NCBI GenBank assembly: GCA_964491375.1
Contig: CAZBGL010000221.1
Span: 1 to 35,349, forward strand
Length of the DNA stretch: 35,349 nucleotides
Direction of reading: 5' to 3'
Source of the DNA: CAZBGL01 sp964491375
GTDB taxonomy: Bacteria > Desulfobacterota > Deferrisomatia > Deferrisomatales > Deferrisomataceae
Both the position numbers and the translations under genes were made by a program. Below the pieces are notes generated by a model. The model was given only the letters and a program-made list of their open reading frames with translations, was not told the origin of the DNA and searched no databases. Positions 10,157 through 19,778 of this stretch are shown here, piece by piece (position 1 is the stretch's first letter; every line of letters starts with the position of its first letter).

Positions 10157-11410
10157 ATGCACCTCCAGGAGCTGAAGGCCAAGCCCGTGAGCGAGCTCAT
10201 GGAACTGGCCGAGACCCTCGGCATCGAGGGGGCGAGCCGGATGCGCAAGCAGGACCTGATCTTCGCCCTGCTCAAGGCGCAGGTGGAGCAGAACGGGTGC
10301 ATCTTCGCCGAGGGCACCCTGGAACTGCTGCCCGACGGGTTCGGGTTCCTGCGGTCGCCCGACTACAGCTACCTGCCCGGCCCGGACGACATCTACGTGT
10401 CACCCAGCCAGATCCGACGGTTCAGCCTGCGCACGGGGGACACCATCGGCGGGCAGATCCGGCCGCCCAAGGACTCGGAGCGCTACTTTGCGCTACTGAA
10501 GGTGGACAGCATCAACGGCGACGCGCCGGAAAGGGCGCGCATGCGGATGCTGTTCGACAACCTGACCCCCATCTACCCCAACGAGCGGCTGAACCTGGAG
10601 GTGGAGGGCGATCCCACCAACTACTCCATGCGGATCGTCAACCTGATCGCCCCCATCGGCAAGGGCCAGCGGGGTCTGATCGTGGCCCCGCCCCGCACCG
10701 GAAAGACCGTGCTCCTCCAGCAGATCGCCAACGCGATCACCACGAACCATCCCGAGGTGACCCTGATCGTGCTGCTCATCGACGAACGGCCCGAGGAGGT
10801 CACCGACATGAAACGCTCGGTCAGGGGCGAGGTGATCTCCTCCACCTTCGACGAGCAGGCCCAGCGCCACGTGCAGGTGGCCGAAATGGTCATCGAGAAG
10901 GCCAAGCGCCTGGTGGAGCACGGAAAGGACGTGGTGATCCTGCTCGACTCCATCACCCGGCTGGCCCGTGCCTACAACACGGTGGTGCCCCACTCCGGCA
11001 AGATCCTGTCGGGCGGCGTGGATGCCAACGCCCTGCACAAGCCCAAGCGGTTCTTCGGCGCGGCCCGGAACATCGAGGAGGGCGGCAGCCTCACGATCAT
11101 CGCCACGGCCCTCATCGACTCGGGCAGCCGGATGGACGAGGTGATCTTCGAGGAGTTCAAGGGCACCGGCAACATGGAGCTCCACCTCGACCGGAGGCTG
11201 GCCGACAAGCGGATCTTCCCGGCTGTGGACATCCAGCGTTCGGGCACCCGGAAGGAGGACCTGCTCCTGCCGCCGTTCGAGCTCAACCGGGTGTGGGTGC
11301 TGCGAAAGGTGCTGTCGCCCCTGAGCCCGGTGGACGCCATGGAGTTCCTGCTGGACAAGATGCGGGGCACCCAGTCCAACGCCGAGTTCCTGGAGTCCAT
11401 GAGCGAGTAG
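10157..11410 (+). CDS. rho: Transcription termination factor Rho
   Basis: The 417-residue product (E. coli Rho is 419) is a hexameric RNA-dependent ATPase that ends transcripts. Order of parts: the helical N-terminal domain with RMRKQDLIFALL, the cold-shock-like RNA-binding domain with GFGFLRSPDYSYLPGPDDIYVS, the Walker A APPRTGKT at 177-184, Walker B VILLDSITR, the Q-loop region after PHSGKILSGGVD, and the R-loop segment GTGNMELHLDR. I chose the ATG at 10157 because MHLQELKAK matches the usual family start; starting at 10085 would add 24 Lys/Asn-rich residues. rpmE and prfA, which I recall following rho in related genomes, are absent. An M20 peptidase gene converges five bases beyond the stop. 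Confidence 0.96.
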   Translation: MHLQELKAKPVSELMELAETLGIEGASRMRKQDLIFALLKAQVEQNGCIFAEGTLELLPDGFGFLRSPDYSYLPGPDDIYVSPSQIRRFSLRTGDTIGGQIRPPKDSERYFALLKVDSINGDAPERARMRMLFDNLTPIYPNERLNLEVEGDPTNYSMRIVNLIAPIGKGQRGLIVAPPRTGKTVLLQQIANAITTNHPEVTLIVLLIDERPEEVTDMKRSVRGEVISSTFDEQAQRHVQVAEMVIEKAKRLVEHGKDVVILLDSITRLARAYNTVVPHSGKILSGGVDANALHKPKRFFGAARNIEEGGSLTIIATALIDSGSRMDEVIFEEFKGTGNMELHLDRRLADKRIFPAVDIQRSGTRKEDLLLPPFELNRVWVLRKVLSPLSPVDAMEFLLDKMRGTQSNAEFLESMSE

Positions 11411-11415
11411 GGGGG

Positions 11416-12792
11416 TCAGCCGAGTTCTTCGGCCATCAGGCTCCACAGCCACGCGCTGGTGCGCATCCCGGCCTTCAGGTCCGCGAGGTGGAACCGCTCG
11501 TCCGGGCCGTGGGCACGGTCGTCGGGGCGGCCGAATCCCACGAGCACCACGGGTGCGCCGAGCAACCGCTGAAACACCTCCACCACCGGGATCGTGCCCC
11601 CTTCCCGGATGAGCACGGGCTCCGCCCCGAACCCCCGGCGCAGGGCCTCCAGGGCGGCTCTCACCGCAGGGCCGTCCGCCGGGGTCAGCACCGGCCGGGC
11701 CCCGTGGAGCCGTTCGACCTCCACGCGGCATCCCGGGGGCACCAGTTCCCGGATGCGGGCCTCCACGGCCCGAGCCACCTCCTCCGGGTCCTGATCCGGC
11801 ACGAGCCGGCACGAGACCTTGGCCCGGGCGACCGCAGGGATCACCGTCTTGGCACCCGGGCCGGTATGGCCCGCGACCAGGCCGTTCACATCCAGGGTGG
11901 GCCGGGCCCACAGCCGCTCCAAGGCCGAGTAGCCGGCCTCCCCCGGAAGCGCATCCACCCCCAGGTCGCGCCGGAGGGAGGCCTCGTCGAACGGGAGGCG
12001 TCCGAACGCCTCCCGCTCCCACGGCTCCAGGGGGCGCACCCGGTCGTAGAACCCGGGCACGGCCACCCGGCCCTGGTCGTCGTGCAGGCCGGCCAGGATC
12101 CGGGCGAGCGCGTTGGCCGGGTTCGGGGCCACCCCGCCGAAGGAGCCGGAGTGGAGGTCCCGGCCGGGGCCCCGGACCGTGACCTCCAGGTAGACCAGCC
12201 CACGCAGCCCGTACGTGACCGCGGGCACGCCCGGTGCGAACCGGCTCGAGTCGCTCACGACCACGGCCGAGGCCGCGAGGCGCTCCCGGTTTCCGCGGAT
12301 GAACGGCTCCAGGTGATCGCTCCCCGACTCCTCCTCGCCCTCCACCAGGAACACCGCGTTGAGCGGGAGCCGGCCGTGCACCCGGAGCCAGGCCCGGGCC
12401 GCGGCCAGGTGGCAGAACAACTGCCCTTTGTCATCCGTTGCGCCCCGCGCTACGATCTTCCCCTGCACCACCCGGGGCTCAAACGGCGGTCCGGTCCACC
12501 CGTCCGCCGGGTCGGCCGGCTGGACGTCGTAGTGGCCGTACACCAGCACGGTCGGCGCGCCGGGGGCGCCCCGCCACTCGGCCACCACCACGGGATGCCC
12601 CCCGGTGGGCTCCACGGCGGTGCGGAACCCCGCGTCCTCCAGGGCCGAGGCCACCCACGCGGCGCACCGCTCCACGTCGGCGGTGCGGGCCGGGTCGGAA
12701 CTCACCGAGGGGATGCGGAGGAAGCCGGCCAGTTCGTCCAACAGGGACTCGAACTCGTCTTCCAGCCGGCCGAGCACGGCGCGCACGTCCAT
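11416..12792 (-). CDS. M20-family dipeptidase / metallopeptidase
   Basis: A 458-residue cytosolic enzyme of the M20 family. The di-zinc site is visible: LVYGHYDVQP supplies the first His and Asp, GATDDKGQ the bridging Asp, and EGEEESGSDHL the catalytic and metal-binding Glu pair. The middle part, with RDLHSGSFGGVAPNPANALA, is the dimerisation/lid domain of the M20A/C carnosinase-like subgroup. GHTGPGAKTVIP and the final PVVLVGFGRPDDRAHGPDERF, containing the last His ligand, are also typical. Likely substrates are dipeptides or N-acyl amino acids; which one is not decidable. AAGGAGGG precedes the ATG. It diverges from the HDOD gene with 65 bases between starts. Confidence 0.92.
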   Translation of the reverse strand: MDVRAVLGRLEDEFESLLDELAGFLRIPSVSSDPARTADVERCAAWVASALEDAGFRTAVEPTGGHPVVVAEWRGAPGAPTVLVYGHYDVQPADPADGWTGPPFEPRVVQGKIVARGATDDKGQLFCHLAAARAWLRVHGRLPLNAVFLVEGEEESGSDHLEPFIRGNRERLAASAVVVSDSSRFAPGVPAVTYGLRGLVYLEVTVRGPGRDLHSGSFGGVAPNPANALARILAGLHDDQGRVAVPGFYDRVRPLEPWEREAFGRLPFDEASLRRDLGVDALPGEAGYSALERLWARPTLDVNGLVAGHTGPGAKTVIPAVARAKVSCRLVPDQDPEEVARAVEARIRELVPPGCRVEVERLHGARPVLTPADGPAVRAALEALRRGFGAEPVLIREGGTIPVVEVFQRLLGAPVVLVGFGRPDDRAHGPDERFHLADLKAGMRTSAWLWSLMAEELG

Positions 12793-12857
12793 CCTCGCCC
12801 TCCTTTCCGGGCTGTTCGCGGCATCCAGGGCGGGATCATACCAAGGGGAGAGCCGCC

Positions 12858-13727
12858 ATGGGACCCGAAGAACTGGCCGCCCAAGTGAGTCATCTGGTGT
12901 CCCTGCCCGAGGTGTGCCTGCGGGTGGAGGACATCCTGCGGGACGAGCGGGCCACCGCCGAGGACCTGGCCGAGGCGATTCTCACCGACCCAGGGCTCAC
13001 GGCCAGGCTCCTGCGCATGGTCAACAGCGCCTTTTACGGCCTGTCCAGACGGGTCGAGACCGTCAGCCACGCCGTGACCCTGGTGGGGTTCGAGGAGATC
13101 CGGTGCCTCGTATGGGCGTCCGCCGCGACCGAGGCCCTGCGGGGGCTTCCGGTGGAAGGACTGGACGTGGACGCCTTCTGGCGCCACTGCGTGTTCTGCG
13201 GGAACGCCGCCTCCGCCCTGCTGGGCCGTAGGAACCGGAGGGGCCGGGAGGCCGACCTGGTGGCCGGGCTGCTCCACGATGTGGGCTGGCTGGTCCTGTG
13301 TCACCAGGTGCCGGACCGGGCGGCCTCGCTCCTGGGGATCTCGGGCGACGGCCAGGGGAAACGGCTGATCCGGGAGCGCGAACTGTTCGGGTTCACCCAC
13401 GCCCAGGCGGGAGGGGCCCTGCTTCGGCTGTGGAAGCTGCCGGAATCCCTTTGGATGCCCGTGGAGTTCCACCACGAGCCGTGGGCGGCCCCCGACCACG
13501 CCGAGAGGGCCGCACGGCTCCACCTGGCCAATGCGACGGCCGTGGTGCACGAACCGTTTGCGCCCGGCGACGCCGACCCCCCGGGGGACGACTACCCGGC
13601 GGATCCCCGGGCGCTGGAGATCTGGGAGGCCGCCCCGGCCGAACTGGAAGAGGCCGCACACCAGGCCGGAGAACGGCTCCTGGAAACCATGGAGATCGTG
13701 TTCTCCGGGTATGCCACCGCCTACTGA
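12858..13727 (+). CDS. HDOD-domain signalling protein
   Basis: The 289-residue protein is a single HDOD domain, the divergent HD relative used in bacterial signalling, chemotaxis and cell-cycle control. The start LPEVCLRVEDILRDERATAEDLAEAILTDPGLTARLLRMVNSAFYGL is very typical, and the LLHDVGWLVL block is the HD-like core. There is no attached receiver, GGDEF or EAL domain. AAGGGGAG lies seven bases before the ATG. The next gene, a GGQ release-factor-like protein, begins three bases after the stop, so they are likely cotranscribed, though no functional link between them is known to me. Confidence 0.9.
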   Translation: MGPEELAAQVSHLVSLPEVCLRVEDILRDERATAEDLAEAILTDPGLTARLLRMVNSAFYGLSRRVETVSHAVTLVGFEEIRCLVWASAATEALRGLPVEGLDVDAFWRHCVFCGNAASALLGRRNRRGREADLVAGLLHDVGWLVLCHQVPDRAASLLGISGDGQGKRLIRERELFGFTHAQAGGALLRLWKLPESLWMPVEFHHEPWAAPDHAERAARLHLANATAVVHEPFAPGDADPPGDDYPADPRALEIWEAAPAELEEAAHQAGERLLETMEIVFSGYATAY

Positions 13728-13730
13728 GCC

Positions 13731-14063
13731 GTGGGACGCCTCCGCGAACACGAGATCGAGATCACCTTTTTCCGGGCCTCCGGGCCGGGCGGCCAGCACC
13801 GCAACACCCGCGAGACCGGGGTCCGCATCCGACACGTTCCCACCGGCATCGTGGTGACCGCCACCGAGCGGCGCTCCCAGGCGGAAAACCGCCGCGTGGC
13901 CCTGGAGCGGCTGGCCCGGGCCCTGGAGGAGCGCGCCCGCCGGGCCCGGCCCCGCATCCCCACCCGGCCCGGCCGGGCGGCCCGGGAACGGCGCCTCCGG
14001 GCCAAGCGCCTGCGGGCCCACAAGAAGCGGTGGAGAAGGCGCGTAACCCCTGAAGGCGACTAG
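13731..14063 (+). CDS. Short GGQ-domain release-factor-like protein (ArfB / mtRF-R type)
   Basis: A 110-residue protein with SGPGGQ at residues 17-22, the catalytic loop that hydrolyses peptidyl-tRNA in class I release factors. It lacks codon-recognition domains. After the GGQ come HRNTRETGVRIRH and GIVVTATERRSQAENR, matching stand-alone rescue proteins. The tail (about residues 60-105) is extremely basic, dense in Arg and Lys, as expected for a ribosome-anchoring extension such as that of ArfB/YaeJ. Likely role: freeing stalled ribosomes. The GTG start is three bases after the HDOD stop. Its TAG overlaps the stop codon of the opposing small gene in a shared CTAG. Confidence 0.85.
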   Translation: MGRLREHEIEITFFRASGPGGQHRNTRETGVRIRHVPTGIVVTATERRSQAENRRVALERLARALEERARRARPRIPTRPGRAARERRLRAKRLRAHKKRWRRRVTPEGD

Positions 14064-14257
14064 CCCCCCTCGCCCCGGCCGCCCCTGGGATCGGGCGGGC
14101 CGCTTCGGCGGAGGGCGGGATAGGACCGGTAGAGGTGGTAGGCGCAGTCCGGACCCACCAGCGCCCGGGCCGCCTCGGGGGGGAGCCTGAGGCGGCCCTT
14201 GAGGACGAGGGTCCGGTACAGGTAGCGGATCCGCACCTCTTCGGCCCGGGGGTTCAC
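14060..14257 (-). CDS. Small hypothetical protein downstream of ybaK
   Basis: A 65-residue frame with GTG start and GAGGG about eight bases upstream. It begins nine bases after the ybaK stop on the same strand, so it is placed like a second operon gene. The sequence is basic with some aromatic residues (VRIRYLYRTLVLKGRLRLPPEAARALVGPDCAYHLYRSYPALRR, given here only to show the sense of the composition: Arg, Leu and Tyr rich). The last 15 residues are Gly/Arg/Pro and look unstructured. I do not recognise a family. Position and ribosome site support it; the short length and high GC leave real doubt. Confidence 0.45.
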   Translation of the reverse strand: MNPRAEEVRIRYLYRTLVLKGRLRLPPEAARALVGPDCAYHLYRSYPALRRSGPPDPRGGRGEGG

Positions 14258-14266
14258 GTGCCGCCC

Positions 14267-14731
14267 TCACGCGGCGAGGTCCGCCACCCGCGCGGCCAGC
14301 ACCTCGCGGGCGTCGCGGGGCGAAAGGAACACGATCACGCCGCGGCGGCCGCCGTTCACGCCGATGCGGTCAAACGCCATCAGGCTCTCGTGGATCCACA
14401 CCGGCATCCTCCGGCGCACCCCGAAGGGGCTGATGCCTCCCACGAGGTAGCCGGTGAGCCGCTCGGCCTCCTCGGTGGTGGCCATGCGGGCGGACTTGAC
14501 CCCGGCCGCCCGGGCCAGCTTCTTGAGCGAAAGCTCCACGTGGCCCGGCAGGAGGCACTGGCAGAACCCCCGGTCCTCCAGGCGCACCACCAGCGTCTTG
14601 GCCATGGCCTCCACGGGCCACCCGAGCGCCTTGGCCGCGTACTCGGCCCCCTTGACCCTCAGCTCGTACTCGCGCACCTCGTGGGGAACGCCCCTCTGCC
14701 GCAGGAAACGAACCCCGAGGGGTACGGACAT
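14267..14731 (-). CDS. ybaK: YbaK/EbsC-family aminoacyl-tRNA deacylase
   Basis: A 154-residue protein of the YbaK/ProX editing family, which removes wrongly attached amino acids (Cys-tRNA-Pro in the bacterial YbaK case). Visible blocks are AAKALGWPVEAMAKTLVV, with the conserved Lys, CLLPGHVELSLKKLA, and the loop GYLVGGISPFGVRRRMPVWI, where GGISPFG is the family signature. The ATG at 14731 has GGGGG upstream; an in-frame ATG at 14803 is less likely. A small hypothetical gene follows nine bases later. The start faces a 351-base divergent gap shared with the Yip1-type membrane protein gene. Confidence 0.93.
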   Translation of the reverse strand: MSVPLGVRFLRQRGVPHEVREYELRVKGAEYAAKALGWPVEAMAKTLVVRLEDRGFCQCLLPGHVELSLKKLARAAGVKSARMATTEEAERLTGYLVGGISPFGVRRRMPVWIHESLMAFDRIGVNGGRRGVIVFLSPRDAREVLAARVADLAA

Positions 14732-15082
14732 GGGAACCCCCTTCCATGCTGACCGCGGCGACACCCGCCATTCTACCGCACCCGGCCCTCGCTTTGGGGG
14801 CACCCCCCGCGACCCGGACGGGAGGGCCGGCAGCCTCCGAGAGTCTCACACCCGTCTGCCGCCGATGGCCGTCGCCGGCGAGCCGACGGCTGTTCGCCGC
14901 GCCGGCGCGACTCGCTTGCCGAGAAGCGATGGAACGCGAGCGTTCCCGGGCGGCCGATCTGCTGTTATAGTATCTGCCCCTCGCAGAGGCGACGGACCGG
15001 AAGCACCCACGGGGCTCGTGCCCCTGGCCGCCGGCGCGCACGCGGGGCGCTCGATGGGACGCGGTTTCGGGAGGAAACGGCC
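14732..15082. promoter_or_regulatory. Divergent intergenic region with a candidate operator palindrome and -10 element
   Basis: No gene is seen here. A perfect inverted repeat GGAACGC-GA-GCGTTCC lies at 14931-14946. Twenty bases further, TATAGT at 14966-14971 matches five of six -10 bases for rightward transcription, which places the palindrome across the -35 region. That arrangement suggests a repressor or activator site for the Yip1-type gene at 15083. The stretch 14830-14930 is GC-rich without other visible structure. Confidence 0.4.
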
Positions 15083-15601
15083 GTGGATCGGTTCCTGAGT
15101 CGGATCATCCGGGCGGCGAAGCTGGACCCCGAGCTGTACGAGGAGGTGGAGGCGGACCGCTCCGCCCTGGGCCAGGCCACCCTGGTGGTGGTGGCCTCCA
15201 GCGTGGCTGCCGGCCTGGGGGGCTACTCGCCGGGCGGACTGGTCGGCGGGGTGGTGGCCGCCCTGCTCGGGTGGTATCTGTGGGCCTACCTGGCCTACTG
15301 GCTGGGCACCCGGGTCCTGGCCGAGTCCCAGACCCGGGCCGACCACGGGGAGCTCTTGCGCACCATGGGGTTTGCCAGCGCGCCGGGCGTGGTTCGGGTT
15401 CTGGGCGCGGTTCCCGGGCTCCACTGGATCGCCCACGTGGCGGCGGCCGCCTGGATGATCGCTGCCATGGTGGTGGCGGTACGCCAGGCCCTGGACTACG
15501 AGAGCACCCCCCGGGCGGCTGCGGTGTGCCTGGCCGCCTGGGTGGTCCAGGCCCTGATCCTGTCCATGGTCTACAGCGTGTTCGGCGGCGTGGGGTCCTG
15601 A
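15083..15601 (+). CDS. Yip1-domain integral membrane protein
   Basis: A 172-residue membrane protein. After a cytosolic start (MDRFLSRIIRAAKLDPELYEEVEAD) there are about five hydrophobic segments, roughly at residues 33-65, 68-85, 100-120, 122-140 and 150-168. The 'P.lyeeve.d..a..qA..vv' opening followed by the G-rich first helix is what I associate with bacterial YIP1-family proteins, whose function is not established. The GTG start follows GGGAGG with good spacing. It converges on the histidine kinase gene with a 13-base gap. Confidence 0.75.
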   Translation: MDRFLSRIIRAAKLDPELYEEVEADRSALGQATLVVVASSVAAGLGGYSPGGLVGGVVAALLGWYLWAYLAYWLGTRVLAESQTRADHGELLRTMGFASAPGVVRVLGAVPGLHWIAHVAAAAWMIAAMVVAVRQALDYESTPRAAAVCLAAWVVQALILSMVYSVFGGVGS

Positions 15602-15614
15602 CGGACCCCCGGGG

Positions 15615-17462
<1,848 letters not shown>

Positions 17463-17465
17463 GCC

Positions 17466-17738
17466 TCACCCTTCCCGCCCCGCCGATCCGGCCCGCCACG
17501 CCCACAGGGCCAACAGGCCGGAGCTCAGGGCGTAGCACAAGTGCTCCAGCACGTTGAGCAGCCTGGGGAACACGAACCCCTCGGCCACCGTGAACACCCA
17601 GCCGGCCAGGAGCACCCCGTAACTTCCCACGAACAGGCCCCTTTCCGGAAATCCCTCCAGGCGTCGCCAGTACGCGGCCAGGAACACCGACGCTCCCAGC
17701 CCCAGAAGGAGGGTGATCACCTCGTTCTGCTGGAACAT
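17466..17738 (-). CDS. Small three-helix membrane protein coupled to the histidine kinase
   Basis: A 90-residue hydrophobic protein with three predicted membrane segments (about residues 7-24, 36-58 and 62-82) and a short charged tail. I do not recognise a family. AGGGAGAGGT precedes the ATG. The kinase gene begins three bases after its stop, so the two are almost certainly cotranscribed and may form one sensory unit. The upstream 17778-17862 stretch is the most AT-rich in this part of the window and probably carries the promoter; reading the minus strand, TTAACT and TAGGTT with a 17-base spacer is a weak candidate. Confidence 0.65.
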   Translation of the reverse strand: MFQQNEVITLLLGLGASVFLAAYWRRLEGFPERGLFVGSYGVLLAGWVFTVAEGFVFPRLLNVLEHLCYALSSGLLALWAWRAGSAGREG

Positions 17739-17897
17739 ACCTCTCCCTGCCCCACGCCTCGGGCGGACGCCCTCGCATCCAAAATCGTTCTCCCAGGAAA
17801 AAACCTAAAGCATTTCCTAGCAAAAGTTAAGAGCGAATTTCTCCAACGAAACGTGGAATAGGCCACCGCTCCCCGAAGGCACCCGGCAACCGAGGGC

Positions 17898-18233
17898 TCA
17901 ACAGGTGAGGTGCAGGGCGGCGAAGGCGCGCCCGGCGGCCGCCAGCCGGTTGAACAGTTCCACGGCCCGGGCGGTGGGGGCCACGTGGACCCGGAATCCG
18001 CGGGCCTCCAGGATGCGAACGGTCTCGGGGGGGACGGCCATGGCCCCCGAGGCCCCCGTGCCGATCACCAGGACCCCGGGGGGCTCGAGGTCCTCCAGGT
18101 CGGCCGGATCCAGGCGGTGGCCTCGCCTCCGCCACCAGGGGCACCGCACCCCGGAGGGGGTGACCACCACGTCCTGCCGGTACTCGGTGCCGTCCACCAC
18201 GATCCGCCCGAAGCTGTACGACGCGATGCGCAT
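17898..18233 (-). CDS. Mth938-like (DUF498 / NDUFAF3-type) protein
   Basis: The 111-residue protein fits the small Mth938-like domain found in bacteria, archaea and the mitochondrial complex I assembly factor NDUFAF3. Typical features are IASYSFGRIVVDGTEY at the start, VLVIGTGASG in the middle, and a Rossmann-like end with the segment GFRVHVAPTARAVELFNRL. The biochemical function is unknown. The start faces the radical SAM gene with a 161-base divergent gap that contains a CRP/FNR-type palindrome at 18345-18358. Confidence 0.85.
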   Translation of the reverse strand: MRIASYSFGRIVVDGTEYRQDVVVTPSGVRCPWWRRRGHRLDPADLEDLEPPGVLVIGTGASGAMAVPPETVRILEARGFRVHVAPTARAVELFNRLAAAGRAFAALHLTC

Positions 18234-18344
18234 GGCCGGCGCCTCCGTCCCTCCCGGAGCATCGACGGGCTGTGATCAGCGTAGCCCTGCATCCAGGGCC
18301 GTCAACAGGCTCTTTCGTGACGGAAGCCGTTTTCGCGTGTACCC

Positions 18345-18358
18345 TTGACCCCGGTCAA
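18345..18358. promoter_or_regulatory. CRP/FNR-superfamily-type palindrome upstream of the radical SAM gene
   Basis: TTGACC-CC-GGTCAA is a perfect 6+2+6 inverted repeat, followed by GG. It differs from the site before nrfA (20995-21010) at three of 16 bases. The TTGA..TCAA form is that of FNR, HcpR and NnrR/DNR regulators. Its centre is about 43 bases before the chosen ATG, so either transcription starts almost at the ATG or the site is repressive. Confidence 0.55.
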
Positions 18359-18394
18359 GGCGTTCCGTACCGGGCTCGTGCACGGTGGGATACC

Positions 18395-19729
18395 ATGGAA
18401 GCATCGGTCCGCGTACCCGACGTTCCCTCCCGCGAGGCCCCGGCCCTGCGGTCCCATCCCTCCAAGCTGTTCGTGGAGGTGACCACCCGGTGCAACCTCC
18501 GCTGCCGCATGTGCGTGAAACAGGCCGGCGGCGAAGAACTCGCCGAGGGGGACCTGGCTCCGGAGGTGTTCGAGGCGCTGACGCCCGCGTTTCCCCACCT
18601 CCAGGGGCTCATCCTCTCGGGCATCGGCGAACCCCTCCTCCACCCCCTCCTGGAAACCTTCGTCCGCCGGGCCAGACAGGATCTTCCCCCGGGCGCCGTC
18701 GTGGGCTTCCAGACCAACGGCGTGCTCCTCGACCACTCCAGGGCCCACCGATTGTTGGATGCCGGGCTCGACCGGATCTGCCTGTCCATGGACGCCGTGT
18801 CACCCACCACGTTTCGCCGGATCCGGGAAGGCGGCGAGGTCGGCGCCCTGGACCGGGCCCTGCGCGCCCTGGCCGCGGCCCAGCGCGGCCTGGGGCGGCG
18901 GATCGAGGTGGGAGTGGAGTTCGTGGCCATGCGCGACAACGTCGAAGAGCTGCCGGCGGTGCTCCGGTGGGTGGCGGAGCGGGGCGTTTCGTTCGTGCTC
19001 GTCACCCAGGTGCTGCCCTACGACGAGGGGCTCGTGGCCCAGGCCGCCTACGACGCCAACACCGACGTGGCCGTGGGGTTCTTCCAGCCATGGAAGGAGC
19101 GGGCTCGACGCGAGGGGATCGACCTGGACCGCTACTACGCGGTGCTGTGGAAGTACGTCAAGACCCCCGAGGAGCAGCGCATCGTGGACTTCGTGGAGGC
19201 CATGAAGGCCGACGCCCACGCACGGGACATCTTCGTCAACGTGCAGAAGATCCTGGAGCGGGACGAGGCCTGGCTGGCCCGCGTAGGGGACGTGTTCGAC
19301 CGGGCCCGACTCGAGGCCCGTCGTCTGGGGCTGGATCTGTCCCTGCCGGAGGTGGTCCCGCGGGGGGACCGGCGGTGCGACTTCGTGGAGGAGGGGAGCG
19401 CCTTCGTGAGCTGGGACGGACGGGTCCATCCCTGCTACTTCCTGTGGCACGGGTACCGGTGCTTCATCAACGGCCGCGAGAAGTTCGTCCGGCCCCGGGT
19501 TTTCGGGGACGTGCGCGAGCGGCCGCTCCTGGAGATCTGGAACGACCCGGCCTTCCGGGCGTTCCGGCAGAGCGTGATCCGGTACGACTACCCCTTCTGC
19601 TCCGACTGCAACCTGGCCAAGTGCTGCGACTACGTGCAGGCCGAGGAGTTCGAGCAGGACTGCTACATCAACGCCGAACCCTGCGGAGACTGCCTGTGGT
19701 GCAAGGGCGTGTTCCAGTGCCTGCGGTGA
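18395..19729 (+). CDS. Radical SAM/SPASM protein resembling tungsten-oxidoreductase maturases
   Basis: A 444-residue protein. Cys33, Cys37 and Cys40 in TRCNLRCRMC bind the radical SAM 4Fe-4S cluster; ILSGIGEPLLHP is the GGE-like SAM contact. From about residue 325 a SPASM-type domain follows: FVSWDGRVHPCYFLWHG, DPAFRAFRQ, then a dense Cys series including FCSDCNLAKCCDY and a final CGDCLWCKGVFQC. I recall that the ending 'C..CLW..G...C' is typical of radical SAM proteins paired with aldehyde ferredoxin oxidoreductases (tungsten cofactor maturases such as the cmo-type proteins). An AOR gene lies 13 kb away in this window. The assignment is by resemblance only; a peptide-modifying role is the alternative. 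The ATG at 18395 has a GGTGGGA upstream. It converges on arsM. Confidence 0.75.
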   Translation: MEASVRVPDVPSREAPALRSHPSKLFVEVTTRCNLRCRMCVKQAGGEELAEGDLAPEVFEALTPAFPHLQGLILSGIGEPLLHPLLETFVRRARQDLPPGAVVGFQTNGVLLDHSRAHRLLDAGLDRICLSMDAVSPTTFRRIREGGEVGALDRALRALAAAQRGLGRRIEVGVEFVAMRDNVEELPAVLRWVAERGVSFVLVTQVLPYDEGLVAQAAYDANTDVAVGFFQPWKERARREGIDLDRYYAVLWKYVKTPEEQRIVDFVEAMKADAHARDIFVNVQKILERDEAWLARVGDVFDRARLEARRLGLDLSLPEVVPRGDRRCDFVEEGSAFVSWDGRVHPCYFLWHGYRCFINGREKFVRPRVFGDVRERPLLEIWNDPAFRAFRQSVIRYDYPFCSDCNLAKCCDYVQAEEFEQDCYINAEPCGDCLWCKGVFQCLR

Positions 19730-19778
19730 GGCGGCCGCGCCGGCCGGGGAACGGGCCCGGGCCGGGGGAACCGGATCC

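Noticed and set aside
10132..12888. A 918-codon open frame on the plus strand crossing rho and the M20 gene
   Set aside because: It is a product of high GC; its translation is low-complexity Gly/Pro/Arg/His and matches no domain, while rho and the M20 peptidase on the other frames have full motif sets.
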